Below are positions 21,701 to 31,778 of a stretch of 64,000 nt of DNA, piece after piece. The notes under the pieces were generated by a model. The model searched no databases, was not told where the DNA came from, and saw only the letters and a program-made list of their open reading frames with translations. The DNA comes from Tribonema minus (taxonomy: Eukaryota; Sar; Xanthophyceae; Tribonematales; Tribonemataceae). The first letter of the stretch is position 1. Each line of letters starts with the position of its first letter. Position numbers and translations under genes: made by a program. The stretch lies in assembly GCA_017506865.1 (NCBI GenBank), contig JAFCMP010000022.1, forward strand, positions 1 through 64,000, written 5' to 3'.

Positions 21701-24700
21701 GGCCCTGCTCGCGCAGGCGCGGCAGCAGCTTGTCCAGCAGCACGAGCTTGCCGCTGCACGCGACCATCTGGTCCAGCTCGCTGGCGCCCGTGTCGAGCAG
21801 GCTGTTCTCCTTGATGGTCAGCTCGGCGCCCTTGATGAGGTACGGGTGGTTGCAGCACCTGCAGGGGAGGGGGGGAGGGGGGGGGGCAGGGAGTTCAGTA
21901 GAGAGCGGGAGGGGGGGGGGGGGGGGGGGGGTCCGGTGCGGTCGCTTGCTGACCTCCACATGCTACTAGACTTCAAGGTGGTGCTGACTTGAGACTTCCG
22001 TGACTGACCGCAATGCTTTCGTACAGAAGACGCGCTCACAACATGCTGCGCGGCCGAGATGATGCCGCATCCAACCTCAGGTTTAGGGTTAGGGTGAGTC
22101 CTGACCCTAAGAGGTGATTCCATGGCACTCTGGAGCTGACAGAAGGTTATGGCATGGCATCCGGACGGCGGCCGGCGGAGCACTGACTTGCGCAGCATCA
22201 AGGCGAGCTGCATCAAGGAAAAAGTGAAACCCGTGCATGGGAGGCCTAACCCTAATCCTGGCCCTAACCCGAGCCATCTACGCGCTGGATTCAGTGCACG
22301 CGGATCTCTCGACGTCACAGTGACACGCTCATGGCGTGGCATCGGGGTGGCCGGGCGAGCACTGACTTGCGCAGCTCCATGGCGAGGTTCATGAGCGAGG
22401 GCCCTTCCCTTCCCCACACGATCAACGCGCTAGAACCAGAGCACGCGGTACCCATCAAGGCCACGTGAGCGCAACACACTGAGCACTGACTTGCGCAGCT
22501 CCATGGCGAGGTTCACGAGGCAAAACTGCGCGACTGACGTTAACCCTAACCCTACATCTATCCCATGCGATCAACGCTGTAAGAGAACAGGCACGCGGTA
22601 CTATCCAGGTCACGTGAGCGCAGCACATTGAGCACTGACTTGTGCGGCTCCATGGCAATGCTGACCCTACCTCAAGCCACCAACATGCCAGTCAAGGTTC
22701 ACACGATGCATCGATGCAGCAGTATGCTCATGATGGCATGGTGAGCGTAGCAGCACACTGAGCACTGACTTGCGCAGCTCCATGGCGAGGTTCGCAAGGC
22801 GGATCCGCGCGGGGCCAAAGTCTAAATCTAACTCTAACCTTAACCAAAGCCATCAACGCGTTGAATGCAGGGCAGCATACGGTTCTCCCAACGTCACAGT
22901 GTCATGCTGATGGCAGGGCCACGTGACCGCAACACACTGAGCACTGACTTGCGCAGCTCCATGGCGAGATTCATGAGCGAGGGCCTGTCGGCGACCTTGC
23001 GCTTGCCGCCGCGCAGCAGGAACTGAGTGTTCTGCTCGTACAGCGCGCGGTAGTACTGCTTCTGGACGCCCGTGAGCTCCACCTCCACCAGCGTCTCCTG
23101 CGGGCGGCGGCGGCGGTGCGCGCGTGGAGGACAAGAATAGAGCATGATGAGGGCTGAGTGTGGAGATGGCAGTGCTCAGCAGCAGCTTGCGTGCAGCAGC
23201 AAATAGTAACAGATTCCTTGTGACGCATTCGTGCATGATGGGTGCTGGCAGCGGCGGCGGCGACAGTGAGCGGCGATGGATGTTGACTGCACCCGTACCC
23301 TAGGGTTAGGTGCAGGGTTAGGGCAAGCTTACTTCAACCCTGCCCTGCCATCGACGCAGGCCGTGATGGCCGAAGGCAAGCAGAGTCCGATCCGGGCCAC
23401 TGCCATCTTTGAAGTGCACTATTGAAGTAAGCTACGGCGAGAAGCATGTCAGAACGAGCGACAGCAGCGCAACAGGTGTAGCTGTCTGCGCTGCCCAGTT
23501 GTTTCATGTGCACCTGCTGCGACCATCTAGCGCCAAACTGAAGCCGTACCCTACTTAGGGTCAGGGTTGGCCCTGACCTAACCCTAATCCTAACCCTAAC
23601 CCTAACCCTAGAGCCGTACCTGCTTTGGTGGCACGCCCTTCTCCACATCCTCCTTCATGCGCCGCAGCACGTACGCCTTCATTACCTTAACCAGCTGCTC
23701 CACCTGAGGCGTGTGGAACGGGCAGAAGTACAGTTATAGCTAGGGTTAGGGTGCGGGCGGCACGCGCATCGGCGGCAGGCGAGCTCTGAGCGCTGCCGAC
23801 AATGATCGATTGCACACGCCGTCGCATGCAGGCCTGCCGATGAGCGATGAACTATCGAGGCCAGTGGCAAGTCAAGTTCCCATGTATAAATCCCAACTAA
23901 CCACAAACGTCAACGAAGTATCCAATGCCGAAGTAACCTATACTTCACATGCTATATGCGTGTGCATGCGTATGCTACACGAAACCCCACACCAGTGCGT
24001 TTCTGCGCGCATGCACTTACCTGCGACTGGTTGGACATGTCGCCGAAGCGCTCTGCGAACTCCGACTTCTCCGCAAACTTGTCGGGATCCACAAAGTTGA
24101 GCAGCGTCCAGAGCTCCTCCGTGCTGTTCTGCAGCGGCGTGCCCGTGAGCAGCAGGCAGCGCTTCCAGTCGTAGCGCCCCGTGCGCTTGGCGAGCGTCTG
24201 CGTGATGACCGAGGCGTCGTTCTTGAGGCGGTGCGCCTCGTCCACCACGAGCACCTGCGGCGGCGGCGCGCGCAATTCACACGCGTGATTCACATGCGTG
24301 AACATTCAAGGTGGTGGTTGGGTGACAGGCGGGCATTACAATCATTAACAGCGCCGTCACGTATTCCTGAGGCGGAACGCCTCGTCCACCACAAGCACCT
24401 GCGGCGGCGGCGGCGCGCAATTCACATGGTAATTCACATGTGTGAATCACGCCCATGAATCAAAGCGGCTGATTAATGTCGAGCACCGCCATCATGAATA
24501 GATGAGGCGGTGCGCCTCGTCAACCACGAGCACCTGCGGCGGCGGCGCGCGCAATTCACGTGGGTGAGTCCCACACGTGATTTCACATGTGTGAACAGTC
24601 AAGCTCGGGCTGGTGACAGGTGAGCATCACCAGGCATCAACACCGCTGTCACACATTCTTGAGGCGGGTTTCCCACATGGTCACATACGCCACTCACATG

Positions 24701-27700
24701 CATGAATTGTCCATGGTGATTGGTGAACGCTGAGCAGCGCCACCACGCATTCATGGGGGCGGTGCGGCTCCTGTGCAACGAGAACCCGCTGTGCGCTCGT
24801 CTTAAGCGGTATTGGCTCACGGAGGTCCATGCACGTTGAGCATCACCATCGTGCATCGATGGGCCAGCGCGCCCCACGCACCACCAGCCCCTACTCTGAA
24901 GAACAGGCGACGACAACTGTCCGCATGCGTTCGCCGCCCAATCGCCAGTTCAACAAAACGCGACGGACGTGTGGCAGCGCTCCACGCGCCCTGCTGAGCA
25001 GCGCTGCCTCAACAATACGCACCTCGTACTCGATGGGCCCGAGCACGCGCTGCACATCTGGCCGCGCCACCATATCCGGCGTAGTCACGATAACCACGGG
25101 CTTGTAGCCGCCAGCGCCGCGCCGCCGTCGCGAGCCGCCGCTGCCGCTGCCGTTGCCACCGTCGAAGTACAGCTCATACTCCTCGATGACGGACCTGTCC
25201 TCCTGGGACCCCTGGTGGTGCGTGCGCGGTGAGCGGGAGGGAGGCGACTTTCAGATCAGCGCCGCGTATGGTGGAGATGACAGAGTGACAGGAGGACGCG
25301 GCAGCAGGGCATGCAGCGAGAGCTTGCACCAAGAAGGGGTGGGGGGTGAGGGGGGGGGGGGTGGTCAAGGCGCTGCAGGTTGTGACAATGTACAGTACAC
25401 GATTGAATTTTGCAAGTACATGTGTTGTCACGAAAGTATCCACATGTGCTTTCCCTCTGTAAAGACCACAAAATATGCAAGACTACCACAAGCTTGCTGC
25501 GGAGCAAGCGCATGCTTTAGTAATACCCAGCAGCAACGCTCGCAAGCTCTCACGTGGTAGACGACCGTGTTCATGCCCGTCCAGCCCTCAATCTCGCGCT
25601 GCCAGTGCGCCACCGTGCTGAGCGGTGCCACCACCAGAAAGGGCCCTGCCTTCCCCCTGTCGCAGTACAGGTGCCACAGGAAGGCCGCCGTCTGCAGTGT
25701 CTTGCCCAGGCCCATCTGTATTGGGGTGTGGGGAGGGCGGGGGGAGGAGGGGGAAGGGGGATGCGCGCAGGTGGTAGTGAAGTTCGGCAAGACATTTAAA
25801 GTGGATGTGAAGAAAAACTGCGTGTACCTCACTGAGAGATCTGCAAATTGGCACCGCCATGAATTGGGAATCCAAGCAGATGAAGGTTTTGATAAAGTGT
25901 TGGAGTTGAAGTTGAAGAAACAGAATGCACGCACGTGGACAGCCAAACCAACAGCGCACTGTCGCCCCCAAGATGCAGGGCAGCGATCGCTCGATGCTTT
26001 TGCTAGTTGAGGACAAGGGGCACTTCTGTGATCGGCTACGAGCAGTGACAGCAAAATGACACATAAAGATGTTGCGGATGCCGTCATCCGCTGCGGTATG
26101 ATGAGTGCCTTGGAGTGCAAGCTTCCATCGCAACTCCAAAGCATGGAATGGCCCAGCATCAACAACAATGCAAGTTCTGTTGTGATGTCAACATGCGACC
26201 GTGAAGCCCTCAAGCCCAATGCAAAAAGTGCCCAAGCAAGCGCTGGGCATACAGCTCTGGCAGCAGTAGCCATACGTACATGCATACAAACGGAGAGCTG
26301 CTCGTGTAGAAGCGACACGGACAGGCCAACGACCTGCTGATTCATTGGAAGTGCACTGGCAACGATTTAGTTGTGACCATATACTTTAAGTGCACGCTAT
26401 ATTTGACCAAGAAGAACTTCAAGTACACAATTCAATGTAGTCGGACTCTTTGTTTGAGTGCTGTTGTTACTCCGAGGTATGTAAGTATATATGCAGTCGT
26501 GCTCACCTCATCTGCCAGGATGCTGCTTCGGCCCTGTAGAAGGCAAACGATGCGAGGAGCGTAGGTCAGTGATCAGATCCGTCAGTCGGAGCACGAATCG
26601 TTGAGCAGCACCAGCAATGATATATCTTTCAAATGTTTTCATTATTATGGAATGCACACGCGCAGTCGCAGACGCGCAGCATGCAGAAACTAGGCCTGCC
26701 CTGCCGAGCAGAACTAACCCTAACCCTAAGCCGCTGACGACTGCATAGTCACGACGCCCTCAAGTCCCCCTGGCACCCTACCCGCGCGCGACGTCGTCGC
26801 CACATACGCCGGAGAGTATGTATGTACACGCATGCCTCAATCGCTAAATAGCTTGCACACAGACGTCTTTAGACTATTAAGGACATGGCGGCACTGTTTG
26901 ACTCGTGGCCAATTGCCGCAGCAGCGGTGACCACGGTCATTGGTGGAAGGCATTCAATTTGACGGCTGACCACACCCTGTCACCTAGAGCTGTACGATCT
27001 CTTGATCCGTTTCCATACATGCGCGGCGGCACGCGCGCACCTTGGCCCAGTTGACCAGCATCCACTTCACGCCCTCCGCCTGGTCTCAAACGACATGTAT
27101 ACATACAAACGCCAATGCCGCGTAGAGCGCCCGTACCCCACACCGCGCACACACACAGAGGTGCAACGCCAATCCGTGGTGACACCGCGACGTCCACAGC
27201 CACAGAAATAACTGGCAGACATGTGACGCAGCGCAGCGCGCCACCCTGCCCCCCCTACCTTAGCCCAGTTGACCAGCATCCACTTCACGCCCTCTGCCTG
27301 GTAGCTGCGCAGCGCGCCGCCGTTGGGGAACTTGAGCGCGGAGAACGTCGTCGCGCCGCCGGCGCGCGGCGACCGCGCCTTGGGCGGCGCCGCCGTCTCG
27401 CGCCGCGCATGCGCCGCCACCGCCGCCGCGTAGTCTACTGAGCACTGCTGCAGGTCGCTCTCGCTCTCGTACGTGGACTCCGAGTACGGGCAGCCCGCCC
27501 ACTTGATGAGGTATCGCGTGGGCTCGCCGTCCACGGCGTCCGTGTCGATGACGCGCTCGATCTGGGAGGGGGGGGTTGGGGGGGGGGGGGGGGGCTGGGG
27601 GTCAGACTCGGCAGTGGGGGGCCGGGAGGGGGGGGGGGGGGGTCGGGAGCTGTCACATGCTCTGCAGTCCCCCAAGGTACACATGCAAAGGTTGTGAAGC

Positions 27701-29156
27701 CATGGCTGGGGGTGGTGACCAGCTGGTCAAGACTTCACGTTGATTAAAATTCATCATCTGCCGTCTCTTGAAGTTGAACTTTTGCATTGAAGTAAATGAT
27801 AAAACCTCTGGTGCACTATCATGAGCGTAAGCAGCCATGTGATCACACAGCTTCACAGGAGCTGTAAATCTTACAGTTTCGCTAACTCTGATCCTGAGGC
27901 GTCATGCTGCGTAGGGAGGGAGGCGCGCGCTTGAAGTAGTAAGTTGCTGTGAGACGAGGCAGAGTCATGCAGTCAGCGTGCATGCCTGGCATGCCATTGA
28001 CCCAATGTAGCCACCCTGCCAAGGCAGGCACGACCAGTGATGACCCTAACCCTGACCACCCTGACACTATACATCAGGAGAAAAACGATAACACTATACC
28101 AGCAGATTGATTTATTGTTGTCAACATGCAGCAGTTCGACTTCGTTGACTCGTAGCGAACCTAGGGGTAGGGTTAGGGCTAGGGTTGGCTGTGTGTGCAT
28201 ATGCACTTTGTGTGTGCAATGTGTGTCCGCAGCAGCAGCGTGTCCTGCAACGCCAGCATTGTGCCGCTGTAAAGTTTGTGCATCCCATAATGTTATGCCA
28301 TCTTTATCTCAGTCAGCAACATAGCCTGCAGTGTCAGCATTGGAACATTGCGCATGCCATGGGCCGGCTAATGCATCATATCATGCCTACTCAGTCTGAT
28401 GAAACCGCGCAGGTGCAAACTTATGTAAACTTCAAGTGCAAACTTCAACAAGTCGTGCGCGCAGAAACATCAGCGGCGCAGCAGATGGAAATGCTGAAAG
28501 CTCTGTTGTTGGGCATTTTTCACCCTAATGTGCCCAATCACATTTGTCCACATATTGCGGCTGAGTTGGCAAGTGTCAAGCACTATGTAGCCATGGCAGA
28601 AGCCGACAGGAGGACACGCCCACCAGGGCATTTGTGTGCCAATACTGCAGCAAGCAGTATGCACTGATCTTTGAAAAAGACAAGCAGCTTGCGCAACAAG
28701 CTGCACTCAGGGAGGCCTGCCTTGCGCTTCCCCGCTCTTTTATTAAGAGTTGACAAACCCGATCGATGTTCCATGTCTGCCAAAAACCATGCAGCATTAT
28801 GCGTCAATCCTGCAACATCAGGCAGCCCACCAACGAACAACGGCTGGCGCTCAGAGTACAGCTTGGGTAGGGTTGGGAATCAGGGTTCACAGCTCACCTG
28901 CGTGCATAGCGGGTCGAAGTACTCCCCGTCCCCCCTGTCATCCTCCAGCAGCTGCGGCAGCGCCTCGCGGTGGCGGCGGATCGCCGACTTGGCGTGCTGC
29001 CCTATGATCTCCCCCAGATCCGCGCTCGTCTCCCACGACACGTGCAGGTGGCTCAGCCCCTTCCACTTCACCAGGAAACGCTCCACCACCGCCTCGCCAC
29101 TGTCCCCACCCTCGCCCCCCCCAGCGTCTCCGCCTTCCGCCACCCCCCCCTCTGCC

Positions 29157-29188
<32 letters not shown>

Positions 29189-30466
29189 CGCCGCTGCCGC
29201 CACTGCCGGCGCGTCATCGGGCTGCCGCCAGATGGATCCATTGGTGATCTCCGACGTGTTCATGCGCGCCATCTCCGCCGCCCACGCCGCCGCGCTCTGC
29301 TTCTTGGACGCGAGTATGCGGCCGATGGTGGGCTGCTCGCCGCCGCCGCCGCTGCCGTCGCTGCCGCTGCCGCCATCCGCGTCGTCGTCGCTTGCCTCGC
29401 CGTCGCCTGCGGCGGCAGCAGCGGCGCGCTTGCTGGGGCGGCGGCGGCGCTTTGCGCGCGCGGGCTGTTCCGCCTCCTCCTCCTCCTCCTCCTCCTGCTC
29501 CTCATCCTCCTGAGCGCTGCTGCTGCTGGGTCCGCCGGCGCTCTCGTCGTCGCTGTCCTCCGTCTCGCCCGCGGACGCGCGCGCCTTGCGGCGCCGCTGC
29601 GGCGGCCGCCGCGGCGCCGCCGCCGGCGCTGCGCCGCCGGCCTTGCGCTTCTTGGACGCGGCGGCGCCGCCCTTGCGACGCCGCGGCGGCGCCTTCTCAA
29701 AGTCGTTGTCGTCGTCGTCGTCCTCGCCGCCGTGCTCCGACGACTCATTCGTGATGCTGGTGCCGCTGGCGCCGTCGCCGCCGCTGCTGCCCGCGTCGTC
29801 CGCCTGCCCCTCACCCCACTCCGCCTCGCCTTCGCCGGCCATCACATTGTCGTCGTCGCTCGCGGGCTCCGCGTACGACGGCGCCGCCGCCGCGGCGCGG
29901 CGCGACCCGCTGCGGCGCGGCTTGGGCTCAGCAGCAGCGGCGCCACCGCGCGTCTTTGAGCCGCGGCGCAACGGCTTCCCCCCTCGCTTGGCTTTTGAGC
30001 CGCGCTTCGAGCCGCCGCCGCCGCCGCTGCGTTTTCGGCTGCTGTCGCCGTCCGCAGACTCGCGCTCTTCCTCCTCGCCAGATTCAGAGCTGCTGCGCCG
30101 CCGCCGCCGCCGCTGCGCGGCGCGTTTGGCAGCCCTTCCACCGTCGCTCCCGCTGCCCGTCGCCTCCTCCTCCTCCTCCTCCTCCAGCGCGTCGCTGGTG
30201 GTGCCGCTGCTGCCCAGATTGAGCTCCAGGTCGTCTTCGCGCACGTCGTCGGCGTACACGGGCGCGGGATTCGCGGTCCTGCGGCTGGACGGCCGGCGGC
30301 GCTGCGTCTCCTCCTCAGACGCCTCCCTCCTCCTCCTGCTCCGCGGCTTCGTTTCCTTCTTCTTCTCCTTCTTCGCGTCGGGCTTCTTGCGCCTGCGGCT
30401 GCCGTTGGCGGCGGCGGCGGCGGCGGGGGCCTCGAGGTCCTGGAGCTGCTGGTCCATGCCGGCAAA
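9738..30466 (-). CDS. Chromodomain-helicase-DNA-binding protein, CHD6-9/Kismet-like
   Basis: ATP-dependent nucleosome remodeller. Twenty-two exons join in phase: 30466-28898, 27561-27259, 26533-26507, 25715-25554, 25211-25023, 24254-24021, 23703-23620, 23097-22949, 21858-21651, 21291-21202, 20296-20199, 19692-19505, 18606-18461, 17651-17605, 17065-16993, 16176-16035, 14896-14712, 14269-14006, 13394-13020, 12715-11998, 11417-11284, 10643-9738 (about 2,096 residues). Order: basic/acidic N-terminus; chromodomain 1 ([19 protein letters not shown], about 455-520); chromodomain 2 (524-585); helicase motifs LADEMGLGKT (631-640), [10 protein letters not shown] (753-762), [10 protein letters not shown]-terminal helicase lobe ending [26 protein letters not shown]...LDDPDFW is typical of CHD6-9. 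Two HD..LL..V..HG segments follow in exons 20 and 22. The tail has LPWRSSG, LPWRKSG and VPWRKSS repeats and ends ITNFFTSKK. The 18461 donor is GC. The first Met in this exon is at 30457, but an acceptor-like site precedes it, so more N-terminal exons are likely. Confidence 0.93.
13630..13905 (-). repeat. Two copies of CHD exon 14269-14006 donor edge
   Basis: On the + strand gactcaccgtctcgag followed by a cccctccttcatcag-type coding segment and ctgcgccgcggcgtc occurs at the genuine exon end (13999-14060) and again at about 13826-13905 and 13637-13720. The period is about 170-190 bp. All copies keep the donor and about 90 bases of exon. Confidence 0.85.
14400..14490 (-). repeat. Copy of CHD exon 14269-14006 acceptor edge
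   Basis: Bases about 14411-14482 (gcgtcgagcgctgcctcgcg, then gctgcgaggacggccacctg, cgcgatgacgcc) repeat about 14200-14270 with few changes. A G-homopolymer block beside each suggests that the unit includes the polypyrimidine tract (poly-C on the sense strand). Confidence 0.8.
14930..15440 (-). repeat. Intronic tandem array derived from CHD exon 14896-14712 acceptor region
   Basis: The segment tttcgactgcgggggttggg then agtgcagcgcatgcgtggc, which is the acceptor edge at 14890-14935, recurs near 15213, 15292 and 15370. Each copy is followed by ggctgcacaggca-acg-cgtacttcg. The period is about 75-110 bp, and the first copies after the exon are almost unchanged. Confidence 0.8.
15757..15790 (+). 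repeat. Telomere-like CCCTAA array
   Basis: Five slightly degenerate CCCTAA units inside the CHD intron between 16035 and 14896. Confidence 0.75.
18100..18432 (+). other. atp9: Mitochondrial DNA insert (NUMT) with the start of atp9
   Basis: An A+T-rich island in otherwise GC-rich DNA, inside the CHD intron just downstream of exon 18606-18461. At 18372-18431 it encodes [20 protein letters not shown], the N-terminus of mitochondrial ATP synthase subunit 9 (the c-ring proteolipid), and then breaks abruptly into nuclear sequence. Before it lies an A+T-rich frame ending ...GFEPETKNK and a stop at about 18326, which I cannot assign. The right junction lies about 29 bases from the splice donor. The left junction is near 18100. 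The fragment cannot encode a functional subunit. Confidence 0.75.
19025..19445 (-). repeat. Three near-identical copies of CHD exon 19692-19505 donor edge
   Basis: A segment of about 95 bases (gagcgtgactcaccctc... through cagcttcttgctggcggcct) covering the exon end and donor is genuine at about 19490-19585. It is repeated at 19351-19443, 19175-19268 and 19027-19122. The copies differ at only a few sites, so these are among the youngest duplications in the window. Each retains the gtgagt donor and the coding frame on the minus strand. Confidence 0.9.
20305..20600 (-). repeat. Intronic tandem repeat upstream of CHD exon 20296-20199
   Basis: A unit of about 115-130 bp containing caagggggtgcagggg, gcgctagaaac and cgcgtggccctagaaaccg-like text is repeated about three times with divergence (near 20320, 20400-20500 and 20500-20590). 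Some units carry CCCTAA-like steps. Confidence 0.65.
21000..21045 (-). repeat. Copy of CHD exon 21291-21202 donor edge
   Basis: gcacctgaaaggcgtcaatt then tgccgctggcggttgggg matches the exon end at about 21198-21238 (ctcacctggaaggcgtcaat, then ctggcgctggcggttgggg). Confidence 0.75.
21430..21545 (-). repeat. Copy of CHD exon 21858-21651 donor edge
   Basis: About 110 bases encoding the [15 protein letters not shown] part of the helicase lobe plus the donor (genuine at 21648-21765) are repeated about 220 bp away with scattered substitutions and a deletion in the [15 protein letters not shown] part. Confidence 0.88.
22170..22800 (-). repeat. About five tandem copies of CHD exon 23097-22949 donor edge
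   Basis: gagcactgacttgcgcagct then ccatggcgaggttc, the exon end and its gtcagt donor (genuine at about 22939-22975), recurs at about 22180, 22360, 22477, 22629 and 22761. The unit is about 110-180 bp and includes catggc-gg-cacgtgagcgcaacaca and CCCTAA-like steps. The frame is lost in the more distant copies. Confidence 0.85.
23575..23611 (+). repeat. Telomere-like CCCTAA array
   Basis: Six CCCTAA-type units, the longest such array near the CHD gene. It ends nine bases from exon 23703-23620. Confidence 0.8.
24365..24590 (-). repeat. Two or more copies of CHD exon 24254-24021 acceptor edge (DEAH-box exon)
   Basis: The start of the DEAH exon and its acceptor (ggcggtgcgcctcgtccacc, then acgagcacctgcggcgg, then cgcgcaattcac; genuine at 24226-24285) recurs at about 24368-24440 and 24503-24580. 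A faint remnant lies near 24658. The copies include the following acaacgtg-type intron text, and the period is about 130-140 bp. Confidence 0.85.
27030..27085 (-). repeat. Copy of CHD exon 27561-27259 donor edge
   Basis: cttggcccagttgaccagca then tccacttcacgccctc, encoding [12 protein letters not shown] and the donor, repeats 27256-27302 about 220 bp into the intron. Confidence 0.85.
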
Positions 30467-30544
30467 CTGAGCGATGCCACGGGCGGGTGCAGGAGTCAGA
30501 ATCAGAGTCAGGGTCAATGTTTCGGGGGGTTGTGCACGTGTTGC

Positions 30545-30700
30545 ATGTTGGCAGCAGATTGAGCCATGCCGCGGGTGTGCGAGGGAGTCAGGGTCAGAGT
30601 TGGGTGCATTGTGCGCGTGTCGCACGTTGGCAGCAGACTGCGCTATGTGTCACGGGCGTGCTCAGAAGTCAGAATCACTGGCAGGGTCGACAGTGCGGGA
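30545..30700 (-). repeat. Two copies of CHD exon 30466-28898 acceptor edge
   Basis: The segment ctgagcgatgccacgggcgg then gtgcaggagtcaga, spanning the acceptor at 30467, recurs as ttgagccatgccgcgggtgt at about 30558 and ctgcgctatgtgtcacgggc at about 30638. The period is about 80-90 bp. That this is an acceptor-side duplication argues that 30466 is a splice junction and not the 5' end of the gene. Confidence 0.75.
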
Positions 30701-31220
30701 AATGCGCACGTGTCACAGGATGGGCGTGCATGCAAGAGCAATGGAGGTGTGCATGGCACTGCGGTGTCGGCCAGCGCTGAAGCAGTTTTTGTGCAAGGCG
30801 TGTGCCAGTTGAAGCATGATTTGCGACCTCGCTGGGTCCGGTGTTGCACGGACAGCGCCTGGAGGCAGTGCTGACAACAACGTATGAATTGTGCACGAAA
30901 TGCTGTGAAGGCTCTTCCAGGGCATCTGCCGTGATGTCTGTCGTACTGCTCAGGATCTGCAACCGCTTTGGAAAACCTCTGCCCCGACTGTTTGTCAAGC
31001 AGCATACGCCTTTTGACACAAGCCAAGCTCAATCGGTCGTGGTCATCTCCAGGCCACTGCAGCGCACTCCGAAAGAAAAGCTGACCGACGAAGCGCAGAT
31101 GGGTGTGCTACAGGCACAACAGTGAGCACAAGGAAATGATATATGTCATCGGATCCTGTGCGACAATCAGAACCTGTTGCGCAACGAACTTGACGTTTCA
31201 CAAACATGTGATACCCCCAC

Positions 31221-31778
31221 CTCTTCCTCAGCCCCAAGTCTGCCCAGCATGTTCTTGAAGTCCTCCGGCCCCGAATCGGGCCCGTGCGGCTCTTCGTCAT
31301 CTGAGTGGTGCCCTCGCCTGCGTAGCCGATTGAAGGCCTTGGACTTGGAAGTCTGCTTCTTGGCTGAGCCTGGAGACGAGCGATTGGCTCGGTCCTTGTG
31401 CTTGACTTCAACCTTTGGCAGAGTCAGGAGCATCTGACAGCAAGAGGCACACACAAAATGCACAAAACAGAAATGCGGATGAGCCGTTGTTCCGCCGTAA
31501 GCTTATTGTCTTCGGCGGCATGTCACGAGAACCCATCGAGTCATTTCGTGCGTCCTTGTGTGCCGCGCAGCTGCTTGATGCAACAGAGCATCCCAACAAA
31601 GTGCTGATTCCGCTGTCACAGCTGGTCTTACCAAATTTGTGCCCTCGGCGCCCGACGACTCTTCCGACACCTCCTCCATCGATGCATTTGCTTGTTCAGC
31701 CTCCACCTGCTTCTTCTTGAAGGGCCGATCACGCATCGGCAAGCCTCCAGGTTCGTGCGGTTGGTGGTTTGGTTTGAA
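31221..31778 (-). CDS. Two probable exons of a Lys/Ser/acidic protein; possible N-terminus of the CHD gene
   Basis: Exon 31778-31632 (49 codons; acceptor cctcag, donor gtaagac) and exon 31433-31221 (71 codons; acceptor ctgtcag, donor gtgggg) join in phase 0 on the minus strand. The residues are charged and low in complexity: MRDRPFKKKQVEAEQ, SMEEVSEESSGAEG, RANRSSPGSAKKQTSKSKAF, HHSDDEEPHGPDSGPEDF. The 3' phase (0) and orientation fit splicing to CHD exon 30466-28898, and such a tail is usual for CHD N-termini. No domain is recognisable, so it could also be a separate small gene. A Met at 31796 is in frame if the first acceptor is not used. Confidence 0.45.

Noticed and set aside
25428..26345. 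305-codon minus ORF
   Set aside because: Runs through intron sequence into CHD exon 25715-25554; the acceptor at 25716 and family alignment define the exon, and the upstream part has no similarity to helicases.
28671..30470. Long plus-strand ORFs (280, 329 and 294 codons) opposite CHD exon 1
   Set aside because: They are antisense readings of a long GC-rich exon encoding Ala/Ser/Lys/Glu repeats; the minus frame contains the chromodomain and proper splice sites.
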